Shown piece after piece: positions 1 to 9,763 of a stretch of DNA of 64,000 nucleotides; position 1 is the first letter of the stretch; each line of letters opens with the position of its first letter. The DNA is from Choristoneura fumiferana (Eukaryota; Arthropoda; Insecta; Lepidoptera; Tortricidae), in NCBI RefSeq assembly GCF_025370935.1, contig NC_133485.1, positions 1,239,257 through 1,303,256 on the forward strand. Reading direction: 5' to 3'. Under the pieces are notes generated by a model. That model made no database searches, was not told where the DNA came from, and worked only from the letters and a program-made list of their open reading frames with translations. Both the position numbers and the translations under genes were made by a program.

Positions 1-117
1 TTTCTTCGGCTGTAACAATTTAAGATCCAAATGACAGATATTCAATCTTAAGTGGGTTTCAAATTAACGATCGTGACAGTACATATTTTTTATAAGCTAG
101 GTTTGTGAAATCATTCA

Positions 118-190
118 TGTTGCATTACATGGCGGTACTCGATTGACCACTACAAACTCGTTGGCTTTACAGCCTCGCAATGTAATGCAA
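118..190. repeat. Small hairpin, possible MITE remnant
   Basis: Arms GTTGCATTACAT and ATGTAATGCAAC face each other across about 50 bases. No target duplication is obvious. The rest of 1-231 shows nothing I recognise. Confidence 0.35.
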
Positions 191-231
191 CTTGCACGGT
201 TTTTCTTGCAAGTCTAAACTCGGCTTAAGTC

Positions 232-420
232 GCGTATTGGCAAGCGTGGCGTGGGACGCCCTCAGACTAGATGGAGCGATGATCTTCGCAAGGTGGCTGG
301 CAAGAACTGGATGAGAGTGGCCGACGATCGCGCTCAGCAGCGTTCAGTTGGAGAGGCCTTTGTCCAGCAGTGGACTAAGATAGGCCATCATAGGTTTGTA
401 AGTATCATCAGCATCATAAG
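232..420 (+). mobile_element. RTE-type LINE, C-terminal fragment
   Basis: The plus-strand reading contains IGKRGVGRPQTRWSDDL, then a stretch rich in W, R and D, ending GEAFVQQW. This is the conserved C-terminal end of RTE-type reverse transcriptase ORFs (the GRP..RW.DDL block followed by DR..W...GEAFVQQW). The DNA GGCCTTTGTCCAGCAGTGGA just before the end is the usual RTE 3' terminus, and it is followed by a short run of ATCATCAGCATCAT. Catalytic RT motifs are absent, so this is a 5'-truncated dead copy. The foldback element at 460-898 inserted just downstream. Confidence 0.75.
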
Positions 421-459
421 CCGGAAGACTTCCATTGTTAAAGAACAGCAGCGGGCAAC

Positions 460-898
460 AGCTAATTACGAAAATACAAACTGAAATATAGATGCACAGA
501 AAAACCAGATAAATAAGACCAGCGCTGGGAATCGAACCCAGGTCCTCCAGGTCGGAAAGTTTCTCGATGAGGGCTACGGCATAGATGTCGCTAGTGTCGC
601 TGCTTAAGTGGCTAAATAAGAAACAACACAAGCTGAGATATGAGGTGCATAGGAGAAATTCGTGTCTGTATCGTTGCCCAGCGGTGGTGTAGCGGTATAG
701 CACACGGCACGGAATGCCGAGGACCTGGGTTCGATTCCCAGCGCTGGTCTTATTTTTCTGGTTTTTCTGTGCATCTATATTTAAGTTTGTATTTTCGATA
801 TAGGTTTTACGGGATGACCGTAAAAGTAACAAAAATTTGGAATTGAAATAAAAAATACAAAAAGATTCCAAAAAACCAATCTTAGCTACTTACGAAAA
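460..898 (+). mobile_element. Foldback element with tRNA-like core (copy 1)
   Basis: About 80-bp inverted arms (about 473-552 and 719-797) surround a tRNA-like core at about 676-750. The core has a near-perfect B box (GGGTTCGATTCC) and an A-box-like stretch (TGGTGTAGCGG). The element is flanked by a 15-bp direct repeat with one mismatch, AGCTAATTACGAAAA at 460-474 and AGCTACTTACGAAAA at 884-898, which I read as the target site duplication. The anticodon loop does not fold well, so this is not a working tRNA gene. A second copy with its own target duplication lies at 58,440-58,792. A pol III promoted, SINE-like, non-autonomous element is inferred. Confidence 0.75.
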
Positions 899-1489
899 AA
901 AAAACAATTTTTGCTGGACTATCCAAAAAAAAACTGAATTTTTGTAAAAGAAACTCAAATATTTGTAAGTTGTTTATATACGAGTATGTAAGTTCAAATT
1001 ATCCAAATATTTTTTTAATTGTGACATATTAAGTTGGTAATTAAATAAAAATCGATCAGTTATTCAAATCCCAAACAAATACCAAAGCTATTTAAAAGGC
1101 TAATTTCTGCACTTATTGAAGGTGAGATAGGACGTTAAGCTTTGCAATTAGGACCAATTGTAAAGTATAAAAAAAACTAGCCCCTTTTTTAAGGCGCGGG
1201 TCTAACCCAAAAATGATGGATGATTAAAATGCTTAAAAATGTAACAAAAAATAAACCTTTCGAGGTTCACGAGACTACATAATTAATTACATATTGTTTT
1301 GTTAAGATTAATTGGTAAGGTCAGCGATTAAAACGAATGCATGTCTGAATTTGGTTAGAACTTATTTTATGAAATATACAGCAGATAAAAATAAGTTACG
1401 ATTACAATTGAAGTAAAAACAATAAAATACATAATAATATACAATTTGCCAGTCTTGTCCCTGCGGAGGAGTGCCCAGTCTACGTTTTT
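899..1489. other. AT-rich stretch, nothing recognised
   Basis: Low-complexity A/T-rich sequence with no long reading frame, no splice-bounded coding block and no repeat family that I recognise. Confidence 0.6.
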
Positions 1490-1640
1490 AGGGTTCCGTA
1501 CGAAATCGTAGATATCTATTATAACAATCCAGTGTTAGCAGAGCCTGTCTCCTAAGCAAAATGTACGCTGTGTCAGGTAATTTTGGATGGTAAGTGACAT
1601 AGACAGACATAAAATCAAATACTGTTTAACGCACTGATTA
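1490..1640 (+). repeat. Fragment of GGGTTCCGTA repeat family
   Basis: TAGGGTTCCGTACGAAATCG followed further on by ACATAGACAGACATAAAAT resembles the ends of the family seen more completely at 39,495-39,925. Strongly truncated. Confidence 0.4.
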
Positions 1641-1682
1641 AATTAACTAAAAGAACTGATTAAAGCCGGAAACAAGCCGCCT

Positions 1683-1767
1683 GCCAACCGAAGCAACAGG
1701 AGGTCTATGGGGGAGGTCTATGTCCAACAGTGGACGTCCTATGGCTGAGATTGATGATGATGATGTA
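1683..1767 (+). mobile_element. RTE-type LINE, extreme 3' end
   Basis: GGAGGTCTATGTCCAACAGT followed by GGACGTCCTATGGCTGA and a short GATGATGATGATG run is the typical RTE 3' terminus. An imperfect duplication of GGAGGTCTATG is visible. 1,768-1,972 shows nothing recognisable. Confidence 0.65.
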
Positions 1768-1972
1768 CGCACTGTTGTTCGCCATTGTATTCACCATCCC
1801 TTTCTACCCTCTTTTTATACCATGTGTCAGAAAGAAGTAAACAACTAGGCCTCTGGACAGTACCCAATGCTATCAAAATGAATGTTCGGATGAGACATTT
1901 GGAAGCACATTAAGAAAAACTTCTTTTGGACAAGTCATTGTACCTACTCTAAGAGTATAGTGAAATATTATG

Positions 1973-2190
1973 TTGACACTAGCTTATGCCCGCGGCTCCG
2001 CCCGCGTGGTATTCGGTTATCGCGCGTTTCCCTCGGGAACTGTGCATTTTTCCGGGATAAAACGTAGCCTATGTCGCTCTCGGGCCCATATACTATCACT
2101 ATGCCAAAAATCACGTCGATCCGTCGCTCTGTTACGGCGTGAAAGACGGACAAACATACAAACACACTTTCGCATTTATAATATTAGTAC
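1973..2190 (+). repeat. CCCGCGG...TTTATAATATTAG repeat family member
   Basis: Starts near GCCCGCGGCTCCGCCCGCGT and ends CGCATTTATAATATTAGTA, the characteristic ends of a very common lepidopteran interspersed repeat. Internal landmarks are the TTCC.GGG block and a CGTCGATCCGTC...GCGTGAAAGA block before the end. Other members lie at 12,048-13,337 (split), 38,250-38,345, 42,385-42,500, 43,832-44,210 and 52,513-52,912. The class (MITE, SINE or LINE tail) is not certain. Confidence 0.6.
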
Positions 2191-2575
2191 AGATTAGCAT
2201 TTCATTTTTATTTTATTTTTTATTTTTTATGTACCTTGTTTCTATACTCTTGTTTTGTTCGCTTGACATTTTTGACAGTTTTGTGAACTAATTTTTAATT
2301 TTATGTTTAATTTTATTGCTTTGACATTTTAATTATTTTATTGTTTGTTTAATTGATTGTTCATATTAGTATTTCATAAATTTCATATAGATTTATATTC
2401 TTGTTTTTACCTTTAATTATTATTTTTTAATTTTACTCTAATTTGACATTGTAAATTATATGTTTATTTTTTTGTATACATTTGACGATCATTTTGTGAA
2501 CCTGACATGTGTTTATATTAATGTATTTTTTTTCAAAAGGTAATAAATAAATCCATCTATCTATCTATATCATAG
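2191..2575 (+). repeat. AT-rich tract ending in ATAAATAAA and (ATCT)n, possible retroelement 3' UTR
   Basis: A long T-rich stretch with several TTTGACATT phrases ends in GGTAATAAATAAATCCATCTATCTATCTATAT. A polyadenylation-like signal followed by a short tandem tail resembles a LINE 3' UTR. No coding part is attached. 2,576-2,835 shows nothing recognisable. Confidence 0.35.
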
Positions 2576-2835
2576 ATCATGACGACCTTGTGTCAACAGG
2601 GCATTGATCCGAAGGACGATAACTTGTTTACAGTAGAAGTGAAAATTGCTGTGACGTCACTACACGATAATGAGATGATTTGGCTTACTGATTAGAGCAC
2701 CTGTTTGGATGCACGTTGACATTGATGAAATGCAAGGTTCGGTGTGCTGCAAGACAAACAGTCTGGTCATCTGGTGGGTATCCGACGAAAATTAAAGTTT
2801 ATCCTTGATAAAGAAAGATATGGCATATAGCACGT

Positions 2836-2993
2836 CATATACCTAGCACAGAGAACAGACGTTGGGGTCGAAAAGTTCTCGAATGGAGACCATGGATTGG
2901 CAAGCGCAGCTTAGGACGTCCACCAAAGAGATGGACATATCACCTGGTTAACGCCGTGGGCTCACGGTGAATGCAGGCCGCTTCCAACCGGGT
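2836..2993 (+). mobile_element. RTE-type LINE, C-terminal fragment
   Basis: Translation gives RRWGRKVLEWRPWIGKRSLG followed by RPPKRW, the same block as at 17,383-17,680, then a stop. It is truncated on both sides and non-functional. Confidence 0.7.
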
Positions 2994-3176
2994 ACGTATT
3001 ATAATGTATAAATTTAAAATACATATCGGTTGAAATACATACAGTTGAAATACCGAAAATTATAAAATATAATGCATCAAAATATATAAACTTATTTGAC
3101 ATAAGTTTTTAAACGCATAGGTAAGCTTGAAATGCATAGTGGTCAAAATATATAAATGGTTACAATGCGTAATGGT
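2994..3176. repeat. Degenerate short-phrase repeat array (GTTGAAATRCATA)
   Basis: The phrase GTTGAAATACATA or close variants (TTGAAATGCATA, TCAAAATATATAAA, GTTACAATGCGTAA) recurs six or seven times at 14-20-base spacing. The architecture resembles other phrase arrays in this window (10,421-10,962; 13,491-14,095; 19,291-19,441; 40,308-40,705) but the phrase is different. Confidence 0.45.
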
Positions 3177-5320
3177 TCTTGTATTGTATTGTATTGTAAA
3201 ACTCTTTATTGTACATAAAACACATGAAAATAACATAACACAGGATAATAAGATGTACAAAGGCGAACTTATCCCTTAAAGGGATTTCTTCCAGTTAACC
3301 TTTGAACGATTGACAGGATATCAGACACAAGAGTAGACACTACAAGTACAATGAAAAGGTAAAAGAACCGAAATTTAAATTAACTCAAAAAAAAAAAAAC
3401 ATTTCAAATACACATACATATATAAGTACACAAACTAATACATAATAATGAAGTCAATAAACTAATACATATCAAGACAAATAAACTACATGCAAAATAC
3501 ATATATACATATACACCGCATATACACAAAACAGAACATACAACACTGCCTCCTTTAAGAATTTACGATGAACTGTCAAGCCAGTGCGCCCTTAAGCGAT
3601 TCCGCAGGGTGGCAACCGACTGTGCCCGCCTGATATCACCTGGCAACCGATTCCACAGACTCACAGCGTGCACGGAGAAGGATTTAGAGTAAGATTTGGA
3701 TTTGGAAACTGGAAAAGCGAGAGAAAGATTATTACTCGACCGCAACCGATTTCCAGACCCAGCAGCCAAGTAACTGAACCTTTCTGAAAGATAGGAAGGG
3801 GACTGAGGTTTAAAAAGGACATTAAAGAGCAACGACAGGATGTGAATATTACGGCGATGACGAATTGGCAGCCACTTCAGCTGAGCACGAAAAGTAGACA
3901 CGTGATCGTATTTTCGGAGACCGAATATGAAGCGTATGCACACATTCTGAAGTCGCTCAAGCTTGTCAAGTAGCTGCTCAGAGAGATCTAGATAGGCAAT
4001 GTCGCCGTAGTCGAGGAGAGGGAGAAGGAGAGATTGTGCCAGTGTAATCTTGGTGTGCAAAGGAAGGAAATTTTGCAAGCGTCTAAGTGAATGGACTGAG
4101 GCAAAAAGCTTGCGGCTGACTTCAGAGACATGAGCCGACCAGGAAAGCGTCTGATCCATGATGATGCCCAAGTTTTTGACCGTGGTTGAGAAAGGAATTA
4201 ACGTTCCATCAAAAATTAATTCTGGCAACACCATGTCAGACACCCTCGAAATGAAGTGTGGGCTACCGACAACAATCGCTTGCGACTTCTTGGCATTCAC
4301 TTTTAGGCCAAAATCAGCCGCCCAAACCCGTATGGCCTCGAGATCAATGTTGACGCGGTTAATCAAGTCAGGGAAATCATCAATATCCGCCGCTGCATAT
4401 ATTTGTAGGTCATCAGCATAAAGATGGTAGGAGGAAAGTAGTGATGCCGTTATACCATTTATGAAAATGGAGAAGAGGAGAGGAGAAAGCACTGCCCCCT
4501 GGGGGACACCAGATGTAAGGCTGCTCCACTCAGAACAGGCATCATCCAGTCTCACTCTCTGGCGCCTCCCCGTGAGATAGGACTGAAACCAGGACAAAGC
4601 GGAGTCGGAGATGTTTAAGGTTTTGAGAATACCTAATAAAATATCGAAGTCAACAGTGTTAAAAGCGCTACTGAAATCGAGAAGCACAAGAACTGTAAGT
4701 TTCCTGTTTTCAATATTGAGACGAATGTCATCGGTGACCTTGACAAGAGCAGTGACGGTGCTATGCCCGGGGCGGAAGCCGGATTGAAAAGGATTAAGGA
4801 GATTGTGAGCATTAAGATGCTGAGACAGACGTCGACACACGAAATGCTCAGGAACTTTGGAGAGTATCGGCAGAATCGAAATAGGACGAAATTCGGAATA
4901 ACATGAAGGAATTGAGGATTTAGGGAGGGGAATAACATTTGCTAATTTCCACAACGTGGGGAAATTACCAGAGGAAAAGGAATAATTAATAATGTGGGAG
5001 ACAATAGGAGCAATATACTCCGCCACGTGCAAAAGCATATCCCTGCTCAAGCCATCCTCACCTATGGCCCTCGTCCCAATAGACCGCAGTAGCTCCAGCG
5101 TTTCTTTTGGAGAAATAGTGCCGAGATCAAAGCAGGAGAAGTCCAGTTGAGGGGCATTGGCAAGCTTGTTTAAAGTACGCTGCTTGATGAAAGAGTCCAA
5201 ACTGACTGGCGAAGTACCTACTGAAATGTAAGTTGAGGGCATTAAGGTCGATAGAAGTGGGGCCTTTTCTTTGGATTTGCCTAACCCAATGACTTAAGAA
5301 AATTCCACAGTTTTGTGGGG
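3177..5320 (-). mobile_element. CR1/Jockey-group LINE, 5'-truncated, intact 3' end
   Basis: Minus-strand element. The 3' end, at the low-coordinate side, has a polyadenylation-like AATAAAGAGTTTTACAATAC followed by (ATTGT)n-type repeats at about 3,180-3,200, the form seen in many lepidopteran LINEs. The 3' UTR is about 380 bases long. Upstream lies the reverse transcriptase frame (3,563-5,242), and beyond it a decayed linker with two frame changes near 5,225-5,300. No apurinic-type endonuclease domain is present, so the copy is 5' truncated or its 5' half was replaced. A short piece of the same 3' UTR recurs at 38,137-38,245. Confidence 0.8.
3563..5242 (-). CDS. LINE reverse transcriptase ORF, uninterrupted 559 residues
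   Basis: This would copy element RNA into DNA at a nicked target site. Motifs in order: SGFRPGHST at about 154-162, LDFSSAFNTVD at 188-198 (catalytic Asp 189), GVPQG at 245-249 and YADD at 275-278 (catalytic Asp 277 and 278), then a thumb region and a C-terminal block with SLWNRLPGDIR near 528-538, typical of CR1/Jockey-group LINEs. The frame is open throughout, so this copy is younger than the other RT remnants here. The first Met is only the first in an open frame: conserved linker sequence lies upstream in other frames, so the natural start is lost. The endonuclease is missing, so independent movement is unlikely. Clade assignment is from memory of motifs. It should be treated as a transposon, not a host gene. 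Confidence 0.9.
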   Translation of the reverse strand: MPSTYISVGTSPVSLDSFIKQRTLNKLANAPQLDFSCFDLGTISPKETLELLRSIGTRAIGEDGLSRDMLLHVAEYIAPIVSHIINYSFSSGNFPTLWKLANVIPLPKSSIPSCYSEFRPISILPILSKVPEHFVCRRLSQHLNAHNLLNPFQSGFRPGHSTVTALVKVTDDIRLNIENRKLTVLVLLDFSSAFNTVDFDILLGILKTLNISDSALSWFQSYLTGRRQRVRLDDACSEWSSLTSGVPQGAVLSPLLFSIFINGITASLLSSYHLYADDLQIYAAADIDDFPDLINRVNIDLEAIRVWAADFGLKVNAKKSQAIVVGSPHFISRVSDMVLPELIFDGTLIPFSTTVKNLGIIMDQTLSWSAHVSEVSRKLFASVHSLRRLQNFLPLHTKITLAQSLLLPLLDYGDIAYLDLSEQLLDKLERLQNVCIRFIFGLRKYDHVSTFRAQLKWLPIRHRRNIHILSLLFNVLFKPQSPSYLSERFSYLAAGSGNRLRSSNNLSLAFPVSKSKSYSKSFSVHAVSLWNRLPGDIRRAQSVATLRNRLRAHWLDSSS

Positions 5321-5582
5321 GGACAGCTTTCAATCGACTCATGGATGTGTCTGCGGATGTTGGTGCAGAACCGCCTTGGTGTCGTTTCTGTCTCTTGTCA
5401 GCAAGTGCCTTGAGCCAGGTTTCATCGCAATACTTGCGACCCTCCAATACACGTCCGCGCCAATCTGTGCGTTTCTCCGCCAACTTTTCCCAGTCAAGGT
5501 GGTAAATTTTGAATGATGTCTCGCTTCGCTGGTTCGCTGGTTCTGGTTCAATGTCATTAATGTCTAATTTTGTCCAAATCAC
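5321..5582 (-). pseudogene. Possible C-terminal tail of a second, different LINE ORF
   Basis: A short minus-strand frame reads FKIYHLDWEKLAEKRTDW followed by RGRVLEGRKYC and a basic end. The W..LA..R..WR pattern resembles C-terminal tails of RTE-like ORFs but it does not continue into the neighbouring CR1/Jockey linker, so it is probably a separate fragment abutting that element. 5,583-5,683 is unremarkable. Confidence 0.4.
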
Positions 5583-5683
5583 GCGTGTTCGTGGATGACA
5601 CTAGGTATTAAATGTAGGTAAGAAACATACAGTCTATACAAATATGTCGATGTTTCGGATATATATGAATTAAATGTCAAATT

Positions 5684-5998
5684 TGTTGAGAGTTCATCCC
5701 AGCCTATATACGTCCCACTGCAGGGCACAGGCCTCCCCTCAGAATGAGAGGGCTTGGGCAGTAGTTCCCTCGCGGGCCCAGTGCGGATTGGGAACTTCAG
5801 ACACACCATTGAATTGCATCGCAGGTTTGTGCAGGTTTCCTCACGATGTTTTCCTTCACAGTAAAGCTCGTGGTTTTCAAATGTAATTCCGCACATGAAA
5901 TTCGAAAAACTCACGAGGTGCCAGCCGGGATTTGAACCCACGATCCTCTGCTTGAGAGGCCATAGGTCAAACCACTCAGCTACCAGGGCTGTTGAGAG
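5684..5998 (-). mobile_element. tRNA-derived SINE with RTE-like 3' end, with target duplication
   Basis: On the minus strand the element begins with a tRNA-like head: A box TAGCTGAGTGG and B box GGTTCAAATCC. It continues through the GTGAGTTTTTCG and GTGCGGATT... body and ends GTGGGACGTATATAGGCTGG, like RTE 3' ends. The 9-bp direct repeat TGTTGAGAG occurs at 5,684-5,692 and 5,990-5,998, consistent with a target duplication. It is the best-preserved member of this family here; partial members lie at 9,664, 9,894, 19,088, 20,506 and 41,624. 5,996-6,299 has no other feature I recognise. Confidence 0.75.
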
Positions 5999-6299
5999 AT
6001 ACTTTTAGGTAATGTATGCTACTAGGGACCTAGTTTTAATACAGAAATCTTCGATACGTATGTAATTAAAAACTGATCACGAACGCAATGATTTAGTTAT
6101 TGGCATTGGCCCACATGCGTTTAGTTGTAATTAAACACAAATACTCTAACATTGACTTAGCACGATACTAGAAGGGCGAATGGAATCAACCAGCAAATTG
6201 CTACTGACTCATATTTAGATAAAGTACAAGGTGACTACCGCAGTAGGTGTCGACTTAGGGTAATCTTTGCTAATAAAAAATAGATACAGGTAGGTATAG

Positions 6300-6712
6300 C
6301 GAATAATGTTTTTCCATCGTATTTTGTCGGAAAAGTTATTATTTCTCTTGCTTTCTCAACTTTTTTTTAATTCGACTGGATGGCAAACGACGATGTGGAT
6401 CTCCTGATGGTAAGAGATCACTACAGCCCATAAACATCTGCAACACCAGGGGTATTTCATCTGTTGCCATAGAGGCCTAAGATGGGATACCTCAAGTGCC
6501 AGTAATTTCACCGGCTGTCTTACTCTCCACGCCGAAACACAACAGTGCAAGCACTGCTGCTTCACGGCAGGATTAGCGAGCAAGATGGTGGTAGCAATCC
6601 GGGCGGACCTTGCACAAGGTCCTACCACCTGCAAAACTAGTTTAGTGAAGCTAATTGAGGAAGTAAGATAACGAACTTATTGGAGAAAATTCGATGGAAA
6701 AACGTTATTCAC
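6300..6712. repeat. Hairpin element with a SINE sitting in its loop
   Basis: Imperfect inverted arms (about 6,300-6,360 and 6,640-6,712) share GATGGAAAAACRTTATTC on the reverse and forward strand. The Bm1-like SINE at 6,361-6,637 occupies the space between them, so a MITE-like hairpin was probably the target. Confidence 0.4.
6361..6637 (-). mobile_element. Bm1-like SINE, nearly full length
   Basis: Read on the minus strand it opens GCAGGTGGTAGGACCTTGTG, passes TGTTGTGTTTCGGCGTGGAG and GATCTCTTACCATCAGGAG, and ends GCCATCCAGTCGAATTAAAAA. Layout and many phrases match my memory of the Bombyx mori SINE Bm1. The oligo-T at 6,361 is the complement of the poly(A) end. This family is the commonest repeat in the window. 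Confidence 0.75.
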
Positions 6713-7959
6713 TAGTTATCTGTAATGAAGAACGCTTAATTCTGCGCAGCTTTGCTTGCGTAAGAACGAACGTAATAAGTGAATTTTCCTACGATGTAGC
6801 GAAGGAGAGTATTTCCAGTCCTTGATTCTATCTGGGTGTCATTCTTTCCTTTCAAACGGCTAAATCTTCGCAAGTATGTTCATTTAAATTTAATTAACAG
6901 CTGGACAAAACATTTCGTACAAATTTTTAAATATTTCTTGTATTTGAGTATATAGTAAGTATTTCGTTATTATATTTACAACATTTCTTTCAATAATTAA
7001 TTAAATGATGCCCTGATATTATTTGGAAAAATGTCTCAACTCCATATTGTTTATGATTCAGGTGTAGCACGCGACTTGAATCACCCAAACAATACTTCCT
7101 ACATAATTTATAATTTCATGCAGCTTACGACCGCAACTGGGTTAATTGTTTTGTTCTTCGAGCTATAATGATTCACGGACACTGTTAACTGACTGAATTG
7201 TACCTACTTTATTTTAACCCGAAGGTCTGTAGAAGGGTTATTTTTTTTTTAGCGTGCGTGTGTGTGTAGATGTGTCTGCTTTATGAACTTTCCGGCATAT
7301 GGCGGGAATCCAGTGAAAGCTAATAATTAGCCCATTTCAAATTATATAGGAGAACCATCAAAAAATGTTAAGGTAAAAAACAAAATAAAAAAAAGATTTA
7401 AAAAAAGGAAAAATTAAAAAGCCAGAAAGGCACTATTTACAAAAAATTAAGATTCTGTTATAACTGTCGAAATTATCGATCGGCAAAATGGCTTTGTGCA
7501 TCGTGCAATATATTGAATTAATTTTTAAACGTAAATAAATATGACGTCTGTTTCGAGACAATTATAATATTAATACATAGACGACCTTAAATATACGCTA
7601 AACCAGTCTATGCAAACAGAAAACAACAACTTGCCGCTATATTCACCAGATTGTCGTCGTATAAACTTAAGAGATAAGGAACCGTATCTCTAATTAAATA
7701 TCATCAGACAGGGTTAAAAATAGTCTCCGTGAAGCATCGTGCGGCGGCAGTTAAAGCATAATACTAATTAACGATATCGCTTCCTTAATTTAAAGGCGTG
7801 ATAAAATTACAAACTTCATGGAACCATCTTATTGGTACTTAGGCTGTGCAATTAGCAATTAATAGTGTGTTAACAGCGCGGTCAAGACTCAAAGCCATAG
7901 AAATACCTACCAGGAGCGGAGGTCAAAACTTCATACCATACAGTCTAAATTACCGGCAG
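6713..7959. other. No recognisable feature
   Basis: AT-rich sequence without long frames. Short GTGTGTGTGT at about 7,255 and an ATTTACGTTTAAAAATTAATT-like tract were noted but are not annotated further. Confidence 0.55.
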
Positions 7960-8158
7960 TCTAATTTGCCGGTGAAATTACTGGCACCTGAGGTATTCCA
8001 TCTTAGGCCTCTAGTACTTGTACTATTACTTATTCTGTGCCTCTAGGTTGGCAACGCATCTGCAATACCCCTGGCGTTGCAGATGTTTATGAGCGGTGGT
8101 GATCTCTTACCATCAGGAGACCCACTTGCTCGTTTGCCACCCAGTCGTATAAAAAAAA
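7960..8158 (+). mobile_element. Bm1-like SINE, 3' two-thirds
   Basis: Matches the family from CCGGTGAAATTACTGGCAC to CCACCCAGTCGTATAAAAAA. It carries a roughly 33-bp insertion after TTAGGCCTCTAG that ends by repeating GCCTCTAG, which looks like replication slippage or a small insertion. Confidence 0.7.
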
Positions 8159-8560
8159 CCAGTTCGTAGAATGTTGTCGTCGCTCTGTGACAACAATTGT
8201 AGACATGTAGTCTGCTGATATCTGAGATATCAAAGTTACCAGACACTAGGTCTTAACGAAAGGTAGGTTGCGATAAAAGCAGGCCAATTGCGAGCCTAAC
8301 TCACGCACGCAGGGATCCGTACCTTTACACTAATATTTTTTTGGATGGCTGTTTCTTTTGATTGTACTTGTATAGTTACCTGTATCAAATTCATGTACCT
8401 ATCATTTGTCAAGTCAATTCGATTATTGGAAATGGGTCAAAATTCATTTCCAAGATTTGACTCCGACTGGACGACAAGTTAAATAATAATAACAACATTT
8501 ATTTCGAGCAACGTGGCCAGAGAATACCTTACCGACTAACATACATATTATAAACATAAT
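8159..8560. other. No recognisable feature
   Basis: No repeat or gene signal that I recognise. A short AATAATAATAACAACATTTAT tract near 8,483 may be a LINE tail remnant. Confidence 0.5.
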
Positions 8561-8820
8561 ATATTAAATATAATGACCCGGATAACTCACGTCTTAAATC
8601 GAGTTTAGCTCGACATGTTTCGGGCTAATCCGTAGCCCTTCGTCTTCGGAGCAACGCGACTCAGCGGCTGCTGCAACACGCGCACTCAGCCGCTGAGTCG
8701 CGTTGCTCCGAAGACGAAGGGCTACGGATTAGCCCGAAACATGTCGAGCTAAACTCGATTTAAGACGTGAGTTATCCGGGTCATTATATTTAATATGAGT
8801 GAGTCTCACGGTAGTTTCAT
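8561..8820. repeat. Perfect 110-bp-arm palindrome
   Basis: Positions 8,561-8,670 and 8,687-8,796 are perfect reverse complements by eye, with a 16-base loop. Each arm runs from ATATTAAATATAATGACCCG through CGGGCTAATCCGTAGCCCTT to TCAGCGGCTG. The right flank (GAGTGAGTCTCACGGTAGTT) is shared with the elements at 12,511-12,989 and 27,372-27,850, whose left ends match the same arm. The arm is therefore an end of a dispersed element, here in an inverted, internally deleted form. Confidence 0.9.
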
Positions 8821-9426
8821 GATCAAAATATACATAATAACAAACTAAATATTATTATATTATTTATAAGTGGCAAAACGGTGTGATATCGTTGCGCCAA
8901 AGTCCCTGACGTAGCATTTACGAGTATTTGTGTTTTTTTACACAAACACAGGCTTGCGTTCTGACCACAATCACGCAAAATTTGGATTCGAGATACCAGA
9001 AAGATCATTTCACGTGGTTCCTATTTCAAAATGCCATAACTTGACAGGGAGAGAGTCTATCATTTTTTAAATTACCTACGGAACCTAAAACACAAGACAA
9101 TCAGGCCCTGATCATCACATCCGGGTGAATGTAACCAAACTTCCAGAAGTTATCGTCTGATTTGCATATCACAAATACGCAATAAGCATTCAAAATAAAT
9201 ATGGTGTCAACGGACTGTTATCACAGCTACGGTAATCCAAGCTGTCCTAATACCAACAACACGTCCAGTTCCCTGTTAGAAAAATGTGATCTTTGATAGT
9301 TTTCCACATGTATAATACTTACTTCTATGCTGGCTAGCTCTACTAGTTGGACTGACGAATGAAAAATAGTTTTAGTCACAAGGAAGCAAAATGGTGTATT
9401 TACGGCGAGGGCGTACATTGAATGCA
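8821..9426. other. No recognisable feature
   Basis: AT-rich sequence; no coherent coding potential or familiar repeat seen. Confidence 0.5.
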
Positions 9427-9515
9427 GAATGTAGCGAAGGATTCTACAATAGAATCCTGAGCGTAGCGAGGGATTCTAAAGTAAAATCCTGAGCGTAATG
9501 AGGGATTCAAGTGTT
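9427..9515 (+). repeat. Short minisatellite, about 32-bp unit, three copies
   Basis: Three imperfect units of the form GAGCGTAGCGAGGGATTCTA plus about 12 bases. Each unit contains GGATTCT...AGAATCC, so each can form a small hairpin. Confidence 0.65.
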
Positions 9516-9663
9516 AACGCCCAAGATGAAAATAATTTGCTCGCGAGTGGAGCATTAAGAAACTTGAAAAAAAAATCTAAATATTATTAAAGAACAACAA
9601 TGATGGGTGAAAAGAACTCGTGGTCCTTTTAGTGTGAAATTAGTGGTAAATAGAAATGTATTT

Positions 9664-9763
9664 AATTGCGGGCATGAATTTCGAAAAACTCACCAGATCC
9701 AAGAACAGATTTTTCCATCCTCTGCTTAGAGGCCATAGGTCACACCATTTTAGGCTACCGCTT
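9664..9763 (-). mobile_element. tRNA-derived SINE, head fragment
   Basis: Similar to the head and proximal body of the SINE at 5,684-5,998 (GAATTTCGAAAAACTCACCAG and GAGGCCATAGGTCACACCA), with the B box damaged. Confidence 0.5.

Noticed and set aside
676..750. Functional tRNA gene
   Set aside because: The B box and T-arm are good, but the anticodon loop lacks the U before the anticodon and the anticodon stem is short. The same core is repeated inside a foldback element at 58,440.
3563..5242. Host protein gene or telomerase-like gene
   Set aside because: Motif set and tail (AATAAAG plus (ATTGT)n) are those of a LINE reverse transcriptase.
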